Positions 10,901 to 18,659 of a DNA stretch of 64,000 bases are shown in pieces. Origin of the DNA: Treponema sp. GTDB taxonomy: Bacteria > Spirochaetota > Spirochaetia > Treponematales > Breznakiellaceae. Each line of letters starts with the position of its first letter. The first letter of the stretch is position 1. The stretch spans positions 1 to 64,000 of the forward strand of contig JAITUR010000003.1 in the NCBI GenBank assembly GCA_031286205.1, in the 5' to 3' direction. Made by a program: the position numbers and the translations under genes. The notes below the pieces were generated by a model. That model searched no databases, was not told the origin of the DNA, and saw only the letters and a list, made by a program, of their open reading frames with translations.

Positions 10901-11989
10901 AGCGAACATTTCTACAGCATTTTGATTACAATCGATTACACTTAAATTTTTATCTAAAAAAGTTGCAGCTAAAGGTGTTTCGTTAAACATAATCTGCATT
11001 CTTTCCATAACTTTTTCTTTGTCGGTAAAAACATTCAATATTATCCAAATAAGAAAAATAGCAAAAATTGTGCCAAGTATAATAAGAATGGCAAGAAGAT
11101 TATTAATATTTTTAAAATAATTGGCTCTGGGCGTGACCATTCCCATATACCATCCATTTTCCAGCCCTCTAACAAAGACAATAGACTGGACTCCCCGGTA
11201 ATCTCTGATAACAAATTCGGAAATACCACCCTCTTCTCTAAACACATCAGTTAAGCTGGAAATGTCTGTTCGCATTTCATTGTAAGTTTTACCAAGTAAT
11301 TCTAAATTCGGATGTGCAATAATAGTTTGATTTTGACATAATAAAAATCCATAACCGTTATCTGAAAAACTTGCGCTTAAGGCATGACGCGCTACTCTAT
11401 TAATATCTATATTTACACAAATAATGCCAAGTGGTTCGTTATCTTTTCCAAAAATACGACGGGACAATGTTATAGAAATTTCGCGCGAAAATTCGTTAAA
11501 ATATGGTTCTGTAGTATAAACTTTGCCGCTAGCTTTAACTGCTCCTGTATACCAAGGACAACTGGCTGCTTCAAAACGATCCGGCGGACTCCATGCTTCT
11601 TCGCCCATCAATAAATCGTTATTAAAAATATCAAAAACACCGAAAAAACCCGTTACACCAACTAATATATTTCCTTCAGAATCATCAACATATCTATTGG
11701 TAAATAATAAATAGTCGTTAACCGCTTTTTTTCCAGCTCCATTAATAATCATTTCGCGGACAGTTTCTGAAATACCTCCTAAAAGGGTTTCCGGTTCCAG
11801 CATATCGCTTTTTATATTTGCTTCTGTAAAACGAATAGCATCCAGGGTATTTTCTCTTAAATGTTTAAGCTCGGCTTCGCGCATAAAGTAATAGCTAAAA
11901 ATTACCATTAACGCAAAAGCAATTATCACAAACAATACTTGTGTATACTTAGCGAGTAATTCTTTTGCTTTTAACAGCAAATATTTCAT
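7907..11989 (-). CDS. hybrid sensor histidine kinase: Cache-PAS-GAF-PAS-HisKA-HATPase-REC-HPt
   Basis: A 1360-residue membrane phosphorelay protein. An N-terminal helix (about 17-32) and a second at about 295-320 enclose a double-Cache-like extracellular sensor. Two PAS domains (about 335-440 and 640-745) flank a GAF domain (about 465-620). HisKA has phospho-His 782 (KMSHEIRTPMNS). The ATPase domain has DTGQGM and GTGLGMNI. The receiver has Asp1093 (IIFMDHMMPRMDG), and a C-terminal histidine phosphotransfer domain has His1228 (VHSMKSALANVG). All phosphorelay modules are therefore in one chain. Its start overlaps the stop of the upstream HD-GYP gene, whose last codons supply the GGAGGT ribosome-binding site, so the two are coupled. 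Output probably passes to another regulator, possibly the HD-GYP partner (inference). Confidence 0.93.
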   Translation of the reverse strand: MKYLLLKAKELLAKYTQVLFVIIAFALMVIFSYYFMREAELKHLRENTLDAIRFTEANIKSDMLEPETLLGGISETVREMIINGAGKKAVNDYLLFTNRYVDDSEGNILVGVTGFFGVFDIFNNDLLMGEEAWSPPDRFEAASCPWYTGAVKASGKVYTTEPYFNEFSREISITLSRRIFGKDNEPLGIICVNIDINRVARHALSASFSDNGYGFLLCQNQTIIAHPNLELLGKTYNEMRTDISSLTDVFREEGGISEFVIRDYRGVQSIVFVRGLENGWYMGMVTPRANYFKNINNLLAILIILGTIFAIFLIWIILNVFTDKEKVMERMQIMFNETPLAATFLDKNLSVIDCNQNAVEMFALSSFDEYKDRFFDLLPEYQPDGEKSKEKLFKLIFETLERGVTSFNWQNQKLDGEIIPCKVTLVRTKYKSDYIIVVYTRDLREEVKLQMVSEQQVRLLDTVNTTAAILLASNESAAFEASLLRCFDLIGQCLDVDRVEIWRNEAIDDEPHFVLRYEWLSNYGKNRRPIPIGLHFPYSMKKDWAHKFMNGEHINAPIAMLSEEDKSFLGYYEIKSIVMIPMFLENDFWGFFSINDCRKERIFSDEEISILTSAGLMMSSAINHNMQTVKMREAEERTRLMLDAAPMAALIWDKNLKIIDCNREAYKMFGLPGKQEFIDKFVMLSPEYQSDGIPSTEKNNLLVRKAFEEGYSRFEWMHQKPDGEPMPSDIICVRVKHKEEWTVTEYIRDLREQKAIIAEMRKAEIAEESSKAKSDFLAKMSHEIRTPMNSILGIAEIQLQDDTHPSITREAFERISNSGDLLLGIINDILDLSKIEAGKLVLIPSRYEVASLINDTVQLNIMRYESKPIEFILDVDENLPLMFIGDELRIKQILNNLLSNAFKYTQEGKITMSVYAELEDSENNSKRMLVFAVKDTGQGMTTEQVRKLGTEYSRFNMEANRKTEGTGLGMNITRNLVELMSGNIVIESVPGAGSTFTVLLPQEVASDETLGKELADNLMQLNADNSLKTRSSQMKRDFMPYGRVLVVDDVETNIYVAKGLMAPYGLSIETAMSGFESIDKIREGKKFDIIFMDHMMPRMDGIEAAKIIRSLGYTGSIVALTANALSGQAEMFLENGFDDFISKPIDIRQLNMVLNKLVRDKQPAEIVEAARKQKDTLIFGNGAKKQVDRQLAEIFIRDARKVLKVMEAIYMNKCRRADDLSIFIINVHSMKSALANVGEKNLSDEAAKLEKAGREQDLKKILSELPSFMEMLYIVISKFEAKDEFPVQIEEDDKKFLHEKLVNIKEACQNMEKKTAKKEISLIKEKRWPSDINEQLGKISEHLLHSDFEEAVKIIETLLA

Positions 11990-13008
11990 TATACCTCCGC
12001 TTTAACCGCTTTAAAAAGATCTTTTACTTCAAAGAAAACATCAGCGATCTCCGGATCATAATGAGTACCTGCGTTTTGCATAATTATTTGCACAGCTTCT
12101 TCGTCTGAAAATGCTTTTTTATATGGACGCTCAGAAACCAGTGCGTCATAAACATCTACAATTGCCATTATTCTTCCCTGCAGGGGAATTTCTTTTTCTG
12201 CAAGTCCGTAAGGGTATCCCTTTCCATCCCATCTTTCATGATGATACCCTGCAAATAAACGGGCGTTTCTTAAGAATTCCCCTTCGCCGGTTTGTGCAAT
12301 AATTTCGTCTATTATTTTTTCGCCTTCTATGGCGTGTGTTTTCATTACCTCGTATTCTTCTTCCGTTAACTTGCCGGGTTTATTAATAATAATATCTGTA
12401 ATGGAGATTTTTCCTAAATCGTGCATTCGCGCGGACGAAATTATTTTATCTACATCCCAGCCATGCATTTCATCTTCATATATTCCCCGCGCTTTCATTT
12501 CGTTTATTAATATTCTTATATATGCCGATGTACGCTCGATATGGCTGCCTGTTCCTTTATCTCTGTGTTCCACTATGTTTGCTAAAACCGATACTATACT
12601 GTTCTGCAAGCGATGAAGCTGCGCCGTCCGTTCACGAATAATTTCATCAATATCCAGGTGGGTCTTTATACGGTTTATAAGAACAGGCGCAGAAAACGGC
12701 TTGGTAACAAAATCCACCGCGCCCAGCTCAAACCCTTTTACCTCTACCTCGGGATCGTTACGGCCGGTAAGAAACATAACGGGAATATGAGAGGTGTGAT
12801 CGCTTTCTTTGAGTTTTTGCAAAGCCTGAAAACCATCCATTTCCGGCATTTCTATATCTAAAAGTATTAAATCCGGGGAAACTTTGTGCAAAAGCTCAAA
12901 CATCTTGGCAGCAGAGGGCATAGTCATAACTCTGTACAGGTCTTCCAAAGCCGATTCAGCCATAGAGAGATTGGTATCGCTGTCATCAATTACAAAAATG
13001 GTTTTCAT
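11989..13008 (-). CDS. response regulator with HD-GYP cyclic-di-GMP phosphodiesterase domain
   Basis: Cytoplasmic two-domain protein of 339 residues. The receiver domain (about 1-120) has the acceptor Asp in LILLDIEMPEMDG. The HD-GYP domain (about 140-335) has the metal-binding HD pair at His196-Asp197 (MHDLGKISI) and the signature HHERWDGKGYPYG. It would hydrolyse cyclic di-GMP when phosphorylated. It is encoded directly before the hybrid kinase on the same strand with a one-base overlap, which makes that kinase the most likely phosphodonor. It is divergent from the adenylate cyclase gene, so cyclic di-GMP and cAMP functions share one intergenic region of about 85 bp. Confidence 0.93.
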   Translation of the reverse strand: MKTIFVIDDSDTNLSMAESALEDLYRVMTMPSAAKMFELLHKVSPDLILLDIEMPEMDGFQALQKLKESDHTSHIPVMFLTGRNDPEVEVKGFELGAVDFVTKPFSAPVLINRIKTHLDIDEIIRERTAQLHRLQNSIVSVLANIVEHRDKGTGSHIERTSAYIRILINEMKARGIYEDEMHGWDVDKIISSARMHDLGKISITDIIINKPGKLTEEEYEVMKTHAIEGEKIIDEIIAQTGEGEFLRNARLFAGYHHERWDGKGYPYGLAEKEIPLQGRIMAIVDVYDALVSERPYKKAFSDEEAVQIIMQNAGTHYDPEIADVFFEVKDLFKAVKAEV

Positions 13009-13066
13009 ATATTTATAGCTATAGTATACAGTAAAGTCGATATATTTACCATACCATTAGACGGGG

Positions 13067-13101
13067 TTACTCTTAACCAATTATCTGTTATAATGTTAAA
13101 T
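13067..13101 (+). promoter_or_regulatory. candidate extended -10 promoter of the cyclase gene
   Basis: TGTTATAAT (13086-13094) is an extended -10 with a perfect TATAAT at 13089-13094. A weak -35 (TTACTC, 13067-13072) lies 16 nt upstream. The predicted start of transcription falls at the ATG at 13102, giving a leaderless message. Confidence 0.4.
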
Positions 13102-15825
13102 ATGAAAATAAAAAATAATGCTATTTTAGGTTTGGCGGCAGCTTCTCTGTTTTCTATTCTTTACATTTCCGGCATACTAAGCTCCACCGAAGACAGGCTC
13201 TACGATTTCTTTCTGCGTTTTAGGGCAAATCGCCAGCGTGTAGAAAATGTAGTTTTCCTTGATGTTGACGATCCTGCCATTGCGTACAATGGCGTTTACC
13301 CCTGGCCCCGCGCAATCCCTGCGGATGGTCTTTTACGCCTTAAAGAGTACGGTTCTTCTGCGGCAATATTCGATATTGAATACATCGATCATGGTCCGCA
13401 GGGAGTAGACAGCCTTTATTTAAATCAGGGTCTTGGCAATGACTTTTTCCGTTCTTTTTCGGAAATTCAATCCAGTGCGCAGGATATATTTTCTGCTATT
13501 CGTGCCGGGAGATCAAGCCGCAATGACATTGATTTTTTTGCAGGCTCCTTCTCTACTATCCTGAACAATGAACGCCAAAACCTTTATGAAAAAGCAAAAG
13601 GGGTTGCGCGTAACAACGATCTATATCTTGCGCAGGCTTTTGCGCTTAATGGCCGCGCATGGTCTACCATAAATTTGCAGGAATTCCATTTGGAAGGAGA
13701 ACAATCCGAGCGCCGTCCCACTGCGGAGGAACGCTTTTCATATCCTGTTAATGCCGCAGACAATGCGCACAGGGGTGCGGGTTTTATCGATGTATTGCCG
13801 GCTCTGCCTGCTTTTTCCAATGCCGCAAAGGGCGCAGGTTTTACGAATGTAGAAATTGATATTGACGGTGTACGGCGGCGTGTATACCTTACACAGAATA
13901 TTCAGGATCACTGGTATTTACAGCTTTCCTTTGCCCCATTAATTGATTTTCTTGGCAGTCCGGAAATTTTACTTGGAAAAAAAAGGTTAACAATAAAGCA
14001 GGCTAAATTCAGCGACGGCAGTACAAAAGATATTGAAATTCCGCTGGACTTTAAGGGCAGGATGCTGCTTGACTGGCCAAAGGAAGATTATGTTGACAGT
14101 TACGAGCATATTTCCTTTGCGCAATTTTCTCTGCTGGATGATATAGAAATGGAGATCGAACTTTACTGCAATGCCCTGATTTCTGCAGATATTAACTTTT
14201 TTTCCCGGTTCGATCCATCATTAAATCGTGTTCCTATTATGCTTGGAAATCTTCGCGAACTTTTTGACGCAGTACATGAATTAAGAAATCTTGCAATGGA
14301 ACACACCTCCGACGATTATTTTGATGAATATCTTAAATACCGTGGGCGGGCTCATTCTTTATTAGACGAAATGCTTTTACTGGATGCGGATAAAAAAATA
14401 CTGGAACTGGTATATGAATTAAGCGCCGAACATCCTGCCAGTGCCGAATATATAGAAGACGAAGCTTATTATATTACACAACTATTGGAATTTTTAAGAA
14501 TAAATCTTGATCGTCATGCAGAACTAACCGCAAAAAACGACAAAATATTGCGGGATAAGTTTGTAATTATAGGCAGGGTCGATACCGGAACGACAGACTA
14601 TGGAGCAAACCCTTTTTATGGAAAATATATCAATGTAGGGACTCACGGCGTTGTTCTGGATACCATTCTTTCCGAAAAATTTATTATTCCTCTTGGCTCC
14701 TGGTGGCGCATTATTTTTATGTTGATATTTATTCCCGGATTTTTTATTATTAGTGCAAATTTTTCTCCTGTTAAACGCACAGGAGCGGGACTGGGCGCAA
14801 CATTTTTAATTTTTATCTGCGCAATTTTATTATTCCGTTTAACAGGAGTTTATTGGGGACCTTTAGGCGTTGTTATTGCAATGATTGCCGCTGTTATAAC
14901 ACGCGAGATTATTGAATTTGCCGGATCCGAAAAGGAAAAACAATTTATTCGCAATGCTTTCTCTACCTATGTTTCGCCGGATGTTGTTAAAGAAATAATT
15001 ACAGATCCGTCTAGATTGCAGCTGGGCGGAACCAACCGTTATATGACCGCTGTATTTACCGATGTTAAAGGATTCTCTACAATATCGGAACAGCTAAGCC
15101 CGGAAGAACTTGTAAGTTTATTAAACCGCTATCTTAGCGTTATGAGCGATATTGTACTGGAAGAAAAGGGAACTATCGACAAATACATAGGCGATGCAAT
15201 TGTAGCTTTCTACGGCGCTCCGCTTGTTTTGGAGGATCATGCTCTGCGTGCCTGTATTTCCGCAATTAACATGAGGAAGGCGGAGGAAGAACTAAACAAA
15301 ATTATTATGGAGCAAAAACTTTCTCCTATGCCCATTTTAACACGCATTGGTATTAATACCGGCTATATGATTGCGGGTAACATGGGCACTGCCAATAAAA
15401 TGAATTATACGATTATGGGAAATGCCGTAAACCTTTCGGCGCGTCTTGAAGGCGTAAACAAAGAATACGGAACACAGATTCTTGCTTCCAGCACTACCAT
15501 AAATGAAACAGGCGACAAACTGCTTTACAGAAAACTGGATAGAGTACGGGTTGTCGGTATTAATGAACCTGTCCGTCTGCACGAAATTTTGGACACAATC
15601 GAAAACGCCTCTGATGAAGAAAGAAAACTTGTAAAGGTTTTCCACGAAGCTTTGGATAGTTTCGAAAACAGAGACTGGAAACAAGCCGCCGAAGGTTTTA
15701 AGGAAGTCCTTTCAGTCAGGGAAGAGGACGCTCCGTCCAAATTATACCTTGAGCGAAGCGAAAAGTTTGTTGCAACTCCCCCAAAAGACAACTGGGACGG
15801 CGTATTTAATTTAACATCGAAGTAA
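13093..15825 (+). CDS. CHASE2-domain class III adenylate/guanylate cyclase
   Basis: Membrane cyclase of about 907-910 residues. After a first membrane helix comes a large extracytoplasmic CHASE2 sensor domain (starting EDRLYDFFLRFRA, with DVDDPAI and YPWPRAIPA). Three membrane helices follow at about residues 535-615. The C-terminal class III catalytic domain (about 640-810) has metal-binding AVFTDVKGFS and KYIGDAIVAFYGAP, and NYTIMGNAVNLSARLE. A short helical tail ends the chain. The frame is open further upstream but would overlap the divergent HD-GYP gene. Starts at 13093 or 13102 are preferred; the promoter position favours 13102. The ogt gene follows after 3 bp. Substrate choice (ATP or GTP) is not settled from sequence. 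Confidence 0.9.
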   Translation: MLNMKIKNNAILGLAAASLFSILYISGILSSTEDRLYDFFLRFRANRQRVENVVFLDVDDPAIAYNGVYPWPRAIPADGLLRLKEYGSSAAIFDIEYIDHGPQGVDSLYLNQGLGNDFFRSFSEIQSSAQDIFSAIRAGRSSRNDIDFFAGSFSTILNNERQNLYEKAKGVARNNDLYLAQAFALNGRAWSTINLQEFHLEGEQSERRPTAEERFSYPVNAADNAHRGAGFIDVLPALPAFSNAAKGAGFTNVEIDIDGVRRRVYLTQNIQDHWYLQLSFAPLIDFLGSPEILLGKKRLTIKQAKFSDGSTKDIEIPLDFKGRMLLDWPKEDYVDSYEHISFAQFSLLDDIEMEIELYCNALISADINFFSRFDPSLNRVPIMLGNLRELFDAVHELRNLAMEHTSDDYFDEYLKYRGRAHSLLDEMLLLDADKKILELVYELSAEHPASAEYIEDEAYYITQLLEFLRINLDRHAELTAKNDKILRDKFVIIGRVDTGTTDYGANPFYGKYINVGTHGVVLDTILSEKFIIPLGSWWRIIFMLIFIPGFFIISANFSPVKRTGAGLGATFLIFICAILLFRLTGVYWGPLGVVIAMIAAVITREIIEFAGSEKEKQFIRNAFSTYVSPDVVKEIITDPSRLQLGGTNRYMTAVFTDVKGFSTISEQLSPEELVSLLNRYLSVMSDIVLEEKGTIDKYIGDAIVAFYGAPLVLEDHALRACISAINMRKAEEELNKIIMEQKLSPMPILTRIGINTGYMIAGNMGTANKMNYTIMGNAVNLSARLEGVNKEYGTQILASSTTINETGDKLLYRKLDRVRVVGINEPVRLHEILDTIENASDEERKLVKVFHEALDSFENRDWKQAAEGFKEVLSVREEDAPSKLYLERSEKFVATPPKDNWDGVFNLTSK

Positions 15826-15828
15826 AAC

Positions 15829-16299
15829 ATGGTACGATTTTTTTACAAACACTCTCTACTCCCCTGTGGTTTAATTATCACAGAAGAAGATAAAGCAATT
15901 TGCGGAGTCTCCTTTTGTAAAACAAGAAAAGATTTCGTAAAAAATACGGCAGCCAACGAAACCCCTCTTATTAAAAAAACAGTACAGCAACTGGATGAGT
16001 ATTTCAGCAAAAAACGAAAAACCTTTAACCTGCCGCTGTCTCTTAACGGCACTGAGTTTCAATTAAAAGTGTGGAATACCTTACAAAAAATCCCCTACGG
16101 AGAAACCTGCAGTTACGGAGAACTGGCAAAAATGATTGGAAATCCAAAAGCTTCCCGCGCTGTAGGAATGGCGAATAACAAAAACCCTGTGGTAATTATC
16201 ATTCCCTGCCACAGGGTTATAGGCGCAGACGGCAGCTTAACAGGTTATGCGGGCGGTCTGGATATTAAGAAAATTTTATTGGGTTTGGAAACTGCCTGA
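15829..16299 (+). CDS. ogt: methylated-DNA-protein-cysteine methyltransferase
   Basis: Suicidal DNA-repair protein that removes alkyl groups from O6-methylguanine onto its own cysteine. The active-site motif IIPCHRVIG is intact at about residues 123-131. The upstream helix-turn-helix region ([18 protein letters not shown]) binds DNA, and the C-terminal [13 protein letters not shown] matches the family. Length is 156 residues, typical of the short Ogt type. It starts 3 bp after the cyclase stop, suggesting co-transcription. The coding part of the left chromosomal block ends here; the cassette array begins within 150 bp. Confidence 0.95.
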   Translation: MVRFFYKHSLLPCGLIITEEDKAICGVSFCKTRKDFVKNTAANETPLIKKTVQQLDEYFSKKRKTFNLPLSLNGTEFQLKVWNTLQKIPYGETCSYGELAKMIGNPKASRAVGMANNKNPVVIIIPCHRVIGADGSLTGYAGGLDIKKILLGLETA

Positions 16300-16687
16300 C
16301 CACTTAATGCTGTTATCGTTTGCGCCTGTTGCTGGTTTGCATACCGTATGTACAGCAGCCTTTATCCATTTATTCTAACTTCTTCTACATACATTATTAT
16401 AATCCATGTTGTTGATATTATTTTTTCCACTTATTTTCCAATTTCGCCTAATATTTAAGATTGACAACATTTTGTAACCCAAATAAGCAGTGGGCTGGAA
16501 TGTGACGAAGAGAAAACCCTGCAAAGGGCGATAGCGCAACTGGTGTTTTGCGGAACCCGAACCGCCGAATATACTATACATTCAAATTAAAAGTCATGCT
16601 TTATTCCCATTATTATAACAGAGACAATAGCAGTACATATTAAAAATAATAATATATTTTTTCTCTGTTTCTGTTATTTTCATAGTA
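16300..16687. other. non-coding stretch with a decayed attC
   Basis: No convincing gene. Positions 16441-16580 resemble the other attC sites of this window. The remainder is AT-rich, with an imperfect inverted repeat (ATAACAGAGA near 16614 and TCTCTG plus GTTAT near 16660-16676) that may act as a terminator. Confidence 0.5.
16441..16580 (-). repeat. degenerate integron attC site (attC-1)
   Basis: It follows the same order of blocks as the attC at 55871-56038. TTCGCCTAATATTT corresponds to the R' side, TTTTGTAACCC to TTTTGTAGCCC, and GCAAAGGGCGATAGCGCAAC with GCGGAACCCGAACCGCC to the internal arms. The R'' end that should read CGTTTGTTA is lost. It lies 3' of the cassette gene at 16688-17314, as expected for an old, decayed last cassette. 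Confidence 0.6.
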
Positions 16688-17314
16688 TTAATCTAATATT
16701 TCTCTGTTTTTACCTGTAGACGGATCGATATGCTTATGAATTGAGCGTTTATGCTTATCAAGCCATTTATCTAATTCTTCTGCCGCTACCGTGCTGCCTT
16801 CACCGTAAGCCAAGGTAAAAATTAAATTAGCCACATCAGCATTACTACCCTCTATTACATTTGTAGCGGTCGGCCTTGATGGTCGTTCATGTAAATTTCC
16901 ATGAAAAGTATGGATAAGCCAGTCAATTAAAAACATTTTTTCCGCGTAAGTTTTTGCTAAAGGATATTTTTCGTAAAAATTTTTAAGTTCGGGCAGAGCA
17001 CCGTATCCATGCAATGTCTGTTTTTTATAAGAATCATTAAATTCACCGAATAGTATAGTCCAACCACATTTCGAACATTTTAATAAAAAATTTCTGTTAT
17101 AATTATGCGGAATTTCCGTCCGGCACTCTATACAAACAGCTTTTCCAAGATTTGAAGATGTAACCATCAGCATACTGTCAACTCGTACATACAGGCTGAG
17201 CCCCACATCGTCAACGAGTTCTTCGTCATATATTCCTTTTGCGTCCTGCTCATACAATTTTTTTATTTTATGCCGTGGTACTTTTTTTGCCCATGTTAGT
17301 TTTCTGTGTTCCAA
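16688..17314 (-). CDS. cassette-borne protein with a zinc-ribbon, unknown function
   Basis: A 208-residue soluble protein that I do not recognise. Two CxxC pairs (CIEC and CSKC, 22 residues between pairs, about residues 61-90) suggest a structural zinc ribbon. The C-terminal part is rich in charged helices. No membrane segment or signal peptide is present. The start is a TTG at 17314 preceded by CGGAG at a suitable distance; no better ATG exists. The gene sits between attC-2 (upstream on its own strand) and the decayed attC-1 (downstream), which marks it as an integron-type cassette gene. Confidence 0.75.
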   Translation of the reverse strand: MEHRKLTWAKKVPRHKIKKLYEQDAKGIYDEELVDDVGLSLYVRVDSMLMVTSSNLGKAVCIECRTEIPHNYNRNFLLKCSKCGWTILFGEFNDSYKKQTLHGYGALPELKNFYEKYPLAKTYAEKMFLIDWLIHTFHGNLHERPSRPTATNVIEGSNADVANLIFTLAYGEGSTVAAEELDKWLDKHKRSIHKHIDPSTGKNREILD

Positions 17315-17385
17315 CTTAATCTCCGATAATACAAACTGTTAAAATACTATAATATTTTATATATTTTGTCAACCTGCCCCAATTT

Positions 17386-17566
17386 CACTTAACGTTTCAG
17401 GCAACTGGCGTTTTTTTGTGCCTGATAAGGAGAATACGAAGTATTTTACGGACGCAAAAAAATATGGCGGAGAGAAAATTGCACAAAGGCGTTTACGCCG
17501 ACTACAATTTTTCGAAGCCCAAAATGCCCGAACAGGGCATTTTGCAGTTACCGTTTGTTATATGCC
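17386..17566 (-). repeat. integron attC site (attC-2)
   Basis: On the - strand it begins with R'' GGCATATAACAAACGG (from 17566) and ends with GAAACGTTAAGTG (R' at 17386-17393). These are the normal TAACAAACG and ACGTTA ends of attC sites. The long central arms are imperfectly self-complementary (for example CAAAATGCCC and GGGCATTTTG). The TAA stop of the neighbouring cassette gene lies inside R''. It is about 90 percent alike by eye to attC-4. Confidence 0.85.
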
Positions 17567-17968
17567 GTTTGTCCTTTTCCAATTATTTTCATATTTTTCA
17601 ATAATGTGGTTTCTTATATACAAACTATGTAAAAATATTGTTGAAATTGGTAAAATTATAACAATATTTTCAATATTGAAATTATTATCAACAGGCGCAC
17701 TCATTGAGAAAAATAAAGCAAGCAAAGGACCAATTATTGGAGCTATTAATAAAAACATATTTATATTACTATATGTTTCAATTTTTACTATTTTAAACCA
17801 TATAAAATTAACAATAGAGAGAAATATCACAATTGATAATTTTAAAATTAGTATTATAACAATACCAAGTACCATATCATCAATACCTGAAATAATAAAT
17901 AATATAGTACCTATAATTATAGAAATTATAATATCAATAATTATATATTTCATTATTTTATGTTTCAC
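17558..17968 (-). CDS. cassette-borne small membrane protein
   Basis: An AT-rich gene for a hydrophobic protein of about 136 residues with about four predicted membrane helices (YIIIDIIISIIIGTILFII, the MVLGIVIILILKLSIVIFL region, MFLLIAPIIGPLLALFF, IVIILPISTIF). I do not recognise it. The GTG at 17968 is the preferred start because AAAGGAGG precedes it by 6 nt; the longer frame to 18013 lacks a site. The stop codon lies in the attC-2 R'' sequence, typical of integron cassettes. The cassette's other end (R' at 18046-18055) repeats the R'' sequence and about 8 further bases, so its boundaries are well defined. Confidence 0.7.
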   Translation of the reverse strand: MKHKIMKYIIIDIIISIIIGTILFIISGIDDMVLGIVIILILKLSIVIFLSIVNFIWFKIVKIETYSNINMFLLIAPIIGPLLALFFSMSAPVDNNFNIENIVIILPISTIFLHSLYIRNHIIEKYENNWKRTNGI

Positions 17969-18045
17969 ATTTACCTCCTTTAATATTTTATAATAAATAA
18001 TTATTTTATTCAAGTAATAATATTTTTAAACAATTTTGGACAAAT

Positions 18046-18068
18046 GGCATATAACGCTCTAGGTTAGC
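18046..18068 (-). repeat. left fragment of attC-3 (R' end) cut by the prophage
   Basis: GGCATATAACGCTCTAGGTTAGC is the R' end of an attC, matching positions 60279-60301 with one difference. The sequence then changes abruptly to phage DNA at 18069. The continuation of the same attC is found at 55882-56038, on the other side of the prophage. Confidence 0.85.
18058..18068. other. attL core of the prophage
   Basis: TCTAGGTTAGC, repeated exactly at 55871-55881. Including three preceding bases, the two copies agree in 13 of 14 positions (CGC versus CGT). It lies 2 bp inside the integron R' box. Confidence 0.8.
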
Positions 18069-18130
18069 TACACAAATTTAAAACCTACCCTAAATCCTTA
18101 CCAGACAACAAATTACCAAATTTGCTGTTT

Positions 18131-18156
18131 TTTGAGACAGTAAATTTGAGACAGTA
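18131..18156. repeat. paired 12-bp direct repeats near attL
   Basis: TTTGAGACAGTA occurs at 18131-18142 and 18145-18156. It resembles the TTTGATACAC pair near attR (8 of 10 positions), so these are candidate integrase arm-type or excisionase binding sites (inference). Confidence 0.4.
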
Positions 18157-18258
18157 GCCGTCCTCGACCACGGCTATTCAATCAAGCAATAAGTCCCTTT
18201 TTAGGGCTTTTTGTATACCCCCTCTGGAGTTGGTCGAGACTTCGTGGGGGTTTTTTGT
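18155..18258 (+). terminator. hairpins at the prophage left edge, including two terminator-like stems
   Basis: TAGCCGT/ACGGCTA (18155-18176) forms a first stem. AAGTCCC and AGGGCTT followed by TTT (18191-18212) looks like a rho-independent terminator. CCCCC (18218-18222) with GGGGGTTTTTT (18246-18256) could form a second, with a long loop. They may isolate early phage genes from read-through across attL. Confidence 0.45.
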
Positions 18259-18274
18259 CAGAAGGAGAAAGCGT

Positions 18275-18418
18275 ATGGATGTAATTATTTTATTTATCTT
18301 ATTGCTTATTTGTTTTATCGCTCTGGCGTTAATAGAGCGGTCAATCAATAAAAACATCCAAAAACCGCGTGATCGTGGATTCCCATATTCACGCAAAAAG
18401 AGAAAGAAACCCTCCTAA
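18275..18418 (+). CDS. 47-residue single-pass membrane protein
   Basis: Small early phage protein. One membrane helix (IILFILLLICFIALALI, about residues 4-20) is followed by a strongly basic tail (RKKRKKPS). The ATG at 18275 has the ribosome-binding site AGAAGGAGAAAG; an upstream in-frame start at 18230 would include the terminator stem and is not preferred. I do not recognise it. A host-membrane or superinfection role is possible but unsupported. Confidence 0.55.
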   Translation: MDVIILFILLLICFIALALIERSINKNIQKPRDRGFPYSRKKRKKPS

Positions 18419-18431
18419 AATACTGGCTCTA

Positions 18432-18541
18432 GCCGGGCGGAGTTGTTCCCGGCAATAAGGATCGTTTACCTGGAAGGTAGCTAGCGGTGGGTTTGTCCCC
18501 TTTCAAGACGCTAGAAAGTGGTTCGAATCCACTGCGGTCCA
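18432..18541 (+). ncRNA. tRNA-like structured RNA
   Basis: A perfect T-arm (AGTGG-TTCGAAT-CCACT, 18517-18533) is followed by GCGGTCC. That strand can pair with GGATCGT at 18459-18465 as a 7-bp acceptor stem with two G-U pairs. Between them are a D-arm-like hairpin (TACC/GGTA, 18467-18479) and a 6-bp stem CTAGCG/CGCTAG with a 22-nt loop where an anticodon arm should be. No normal 7-nt anticodon loop exists, so it is not an ordinary tRNA. GCCGGG/CCCGGC (18432-18453) adds a 5' hairpin. It could be a tRNA mimic, a decayed tRNA or part of a leader RNA. Confidence 0.4.
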
Positions 18542-18639
18542 TAACCTTTCCGGAATGAGGGCATATATCGTTCGTTGAACGAGCCCAAAAAAGAAAAGGT
18601 AGTGTATTTATTGATTTATAAATCATTCCGGAAAGGTTA
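18542..18639 (+). promoter_or_regulatory. leader hairpin with 17-bp perfect inverted repeat
   Basis: TAACCTTTCCGGAATGA (18542-18558) is the exact reverse complement of 18623-18639. Inside the loop, GGGC/GCCC and TCGTTC/GAACGA form a second hairpin (18559-18586). The structure ends 8 nt before the AAAGGGGG ribosome-binding site of the next gene, suggesting translational or transcriptional control of that gene. Confidence 0.55.
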
Positions 18640-18659
18640 ATTCTTGAAAGGGGGACAAT

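Noticed and set aside
12886-13092. Longer cyclase start at 12886
   Set aside because: It would overlap the HD-GYP gene by over 120 bp and lacks a site; promoter and first membrane helix support a start near 13093-13102.
17418-17993. A + strand frame across attC-2 and the small membrane-protein cassette
   Set aside because: It runs through the attC and lies opposite a gene with AGGAGG site and stop in R''; composition is that of a shadow.
18459-18541. Ordinary tRNA gene
   Set aside because: No 7-nt anticodon loop can be formed and the D-loop has only 5 nt, so only a tRNA-like call is made.
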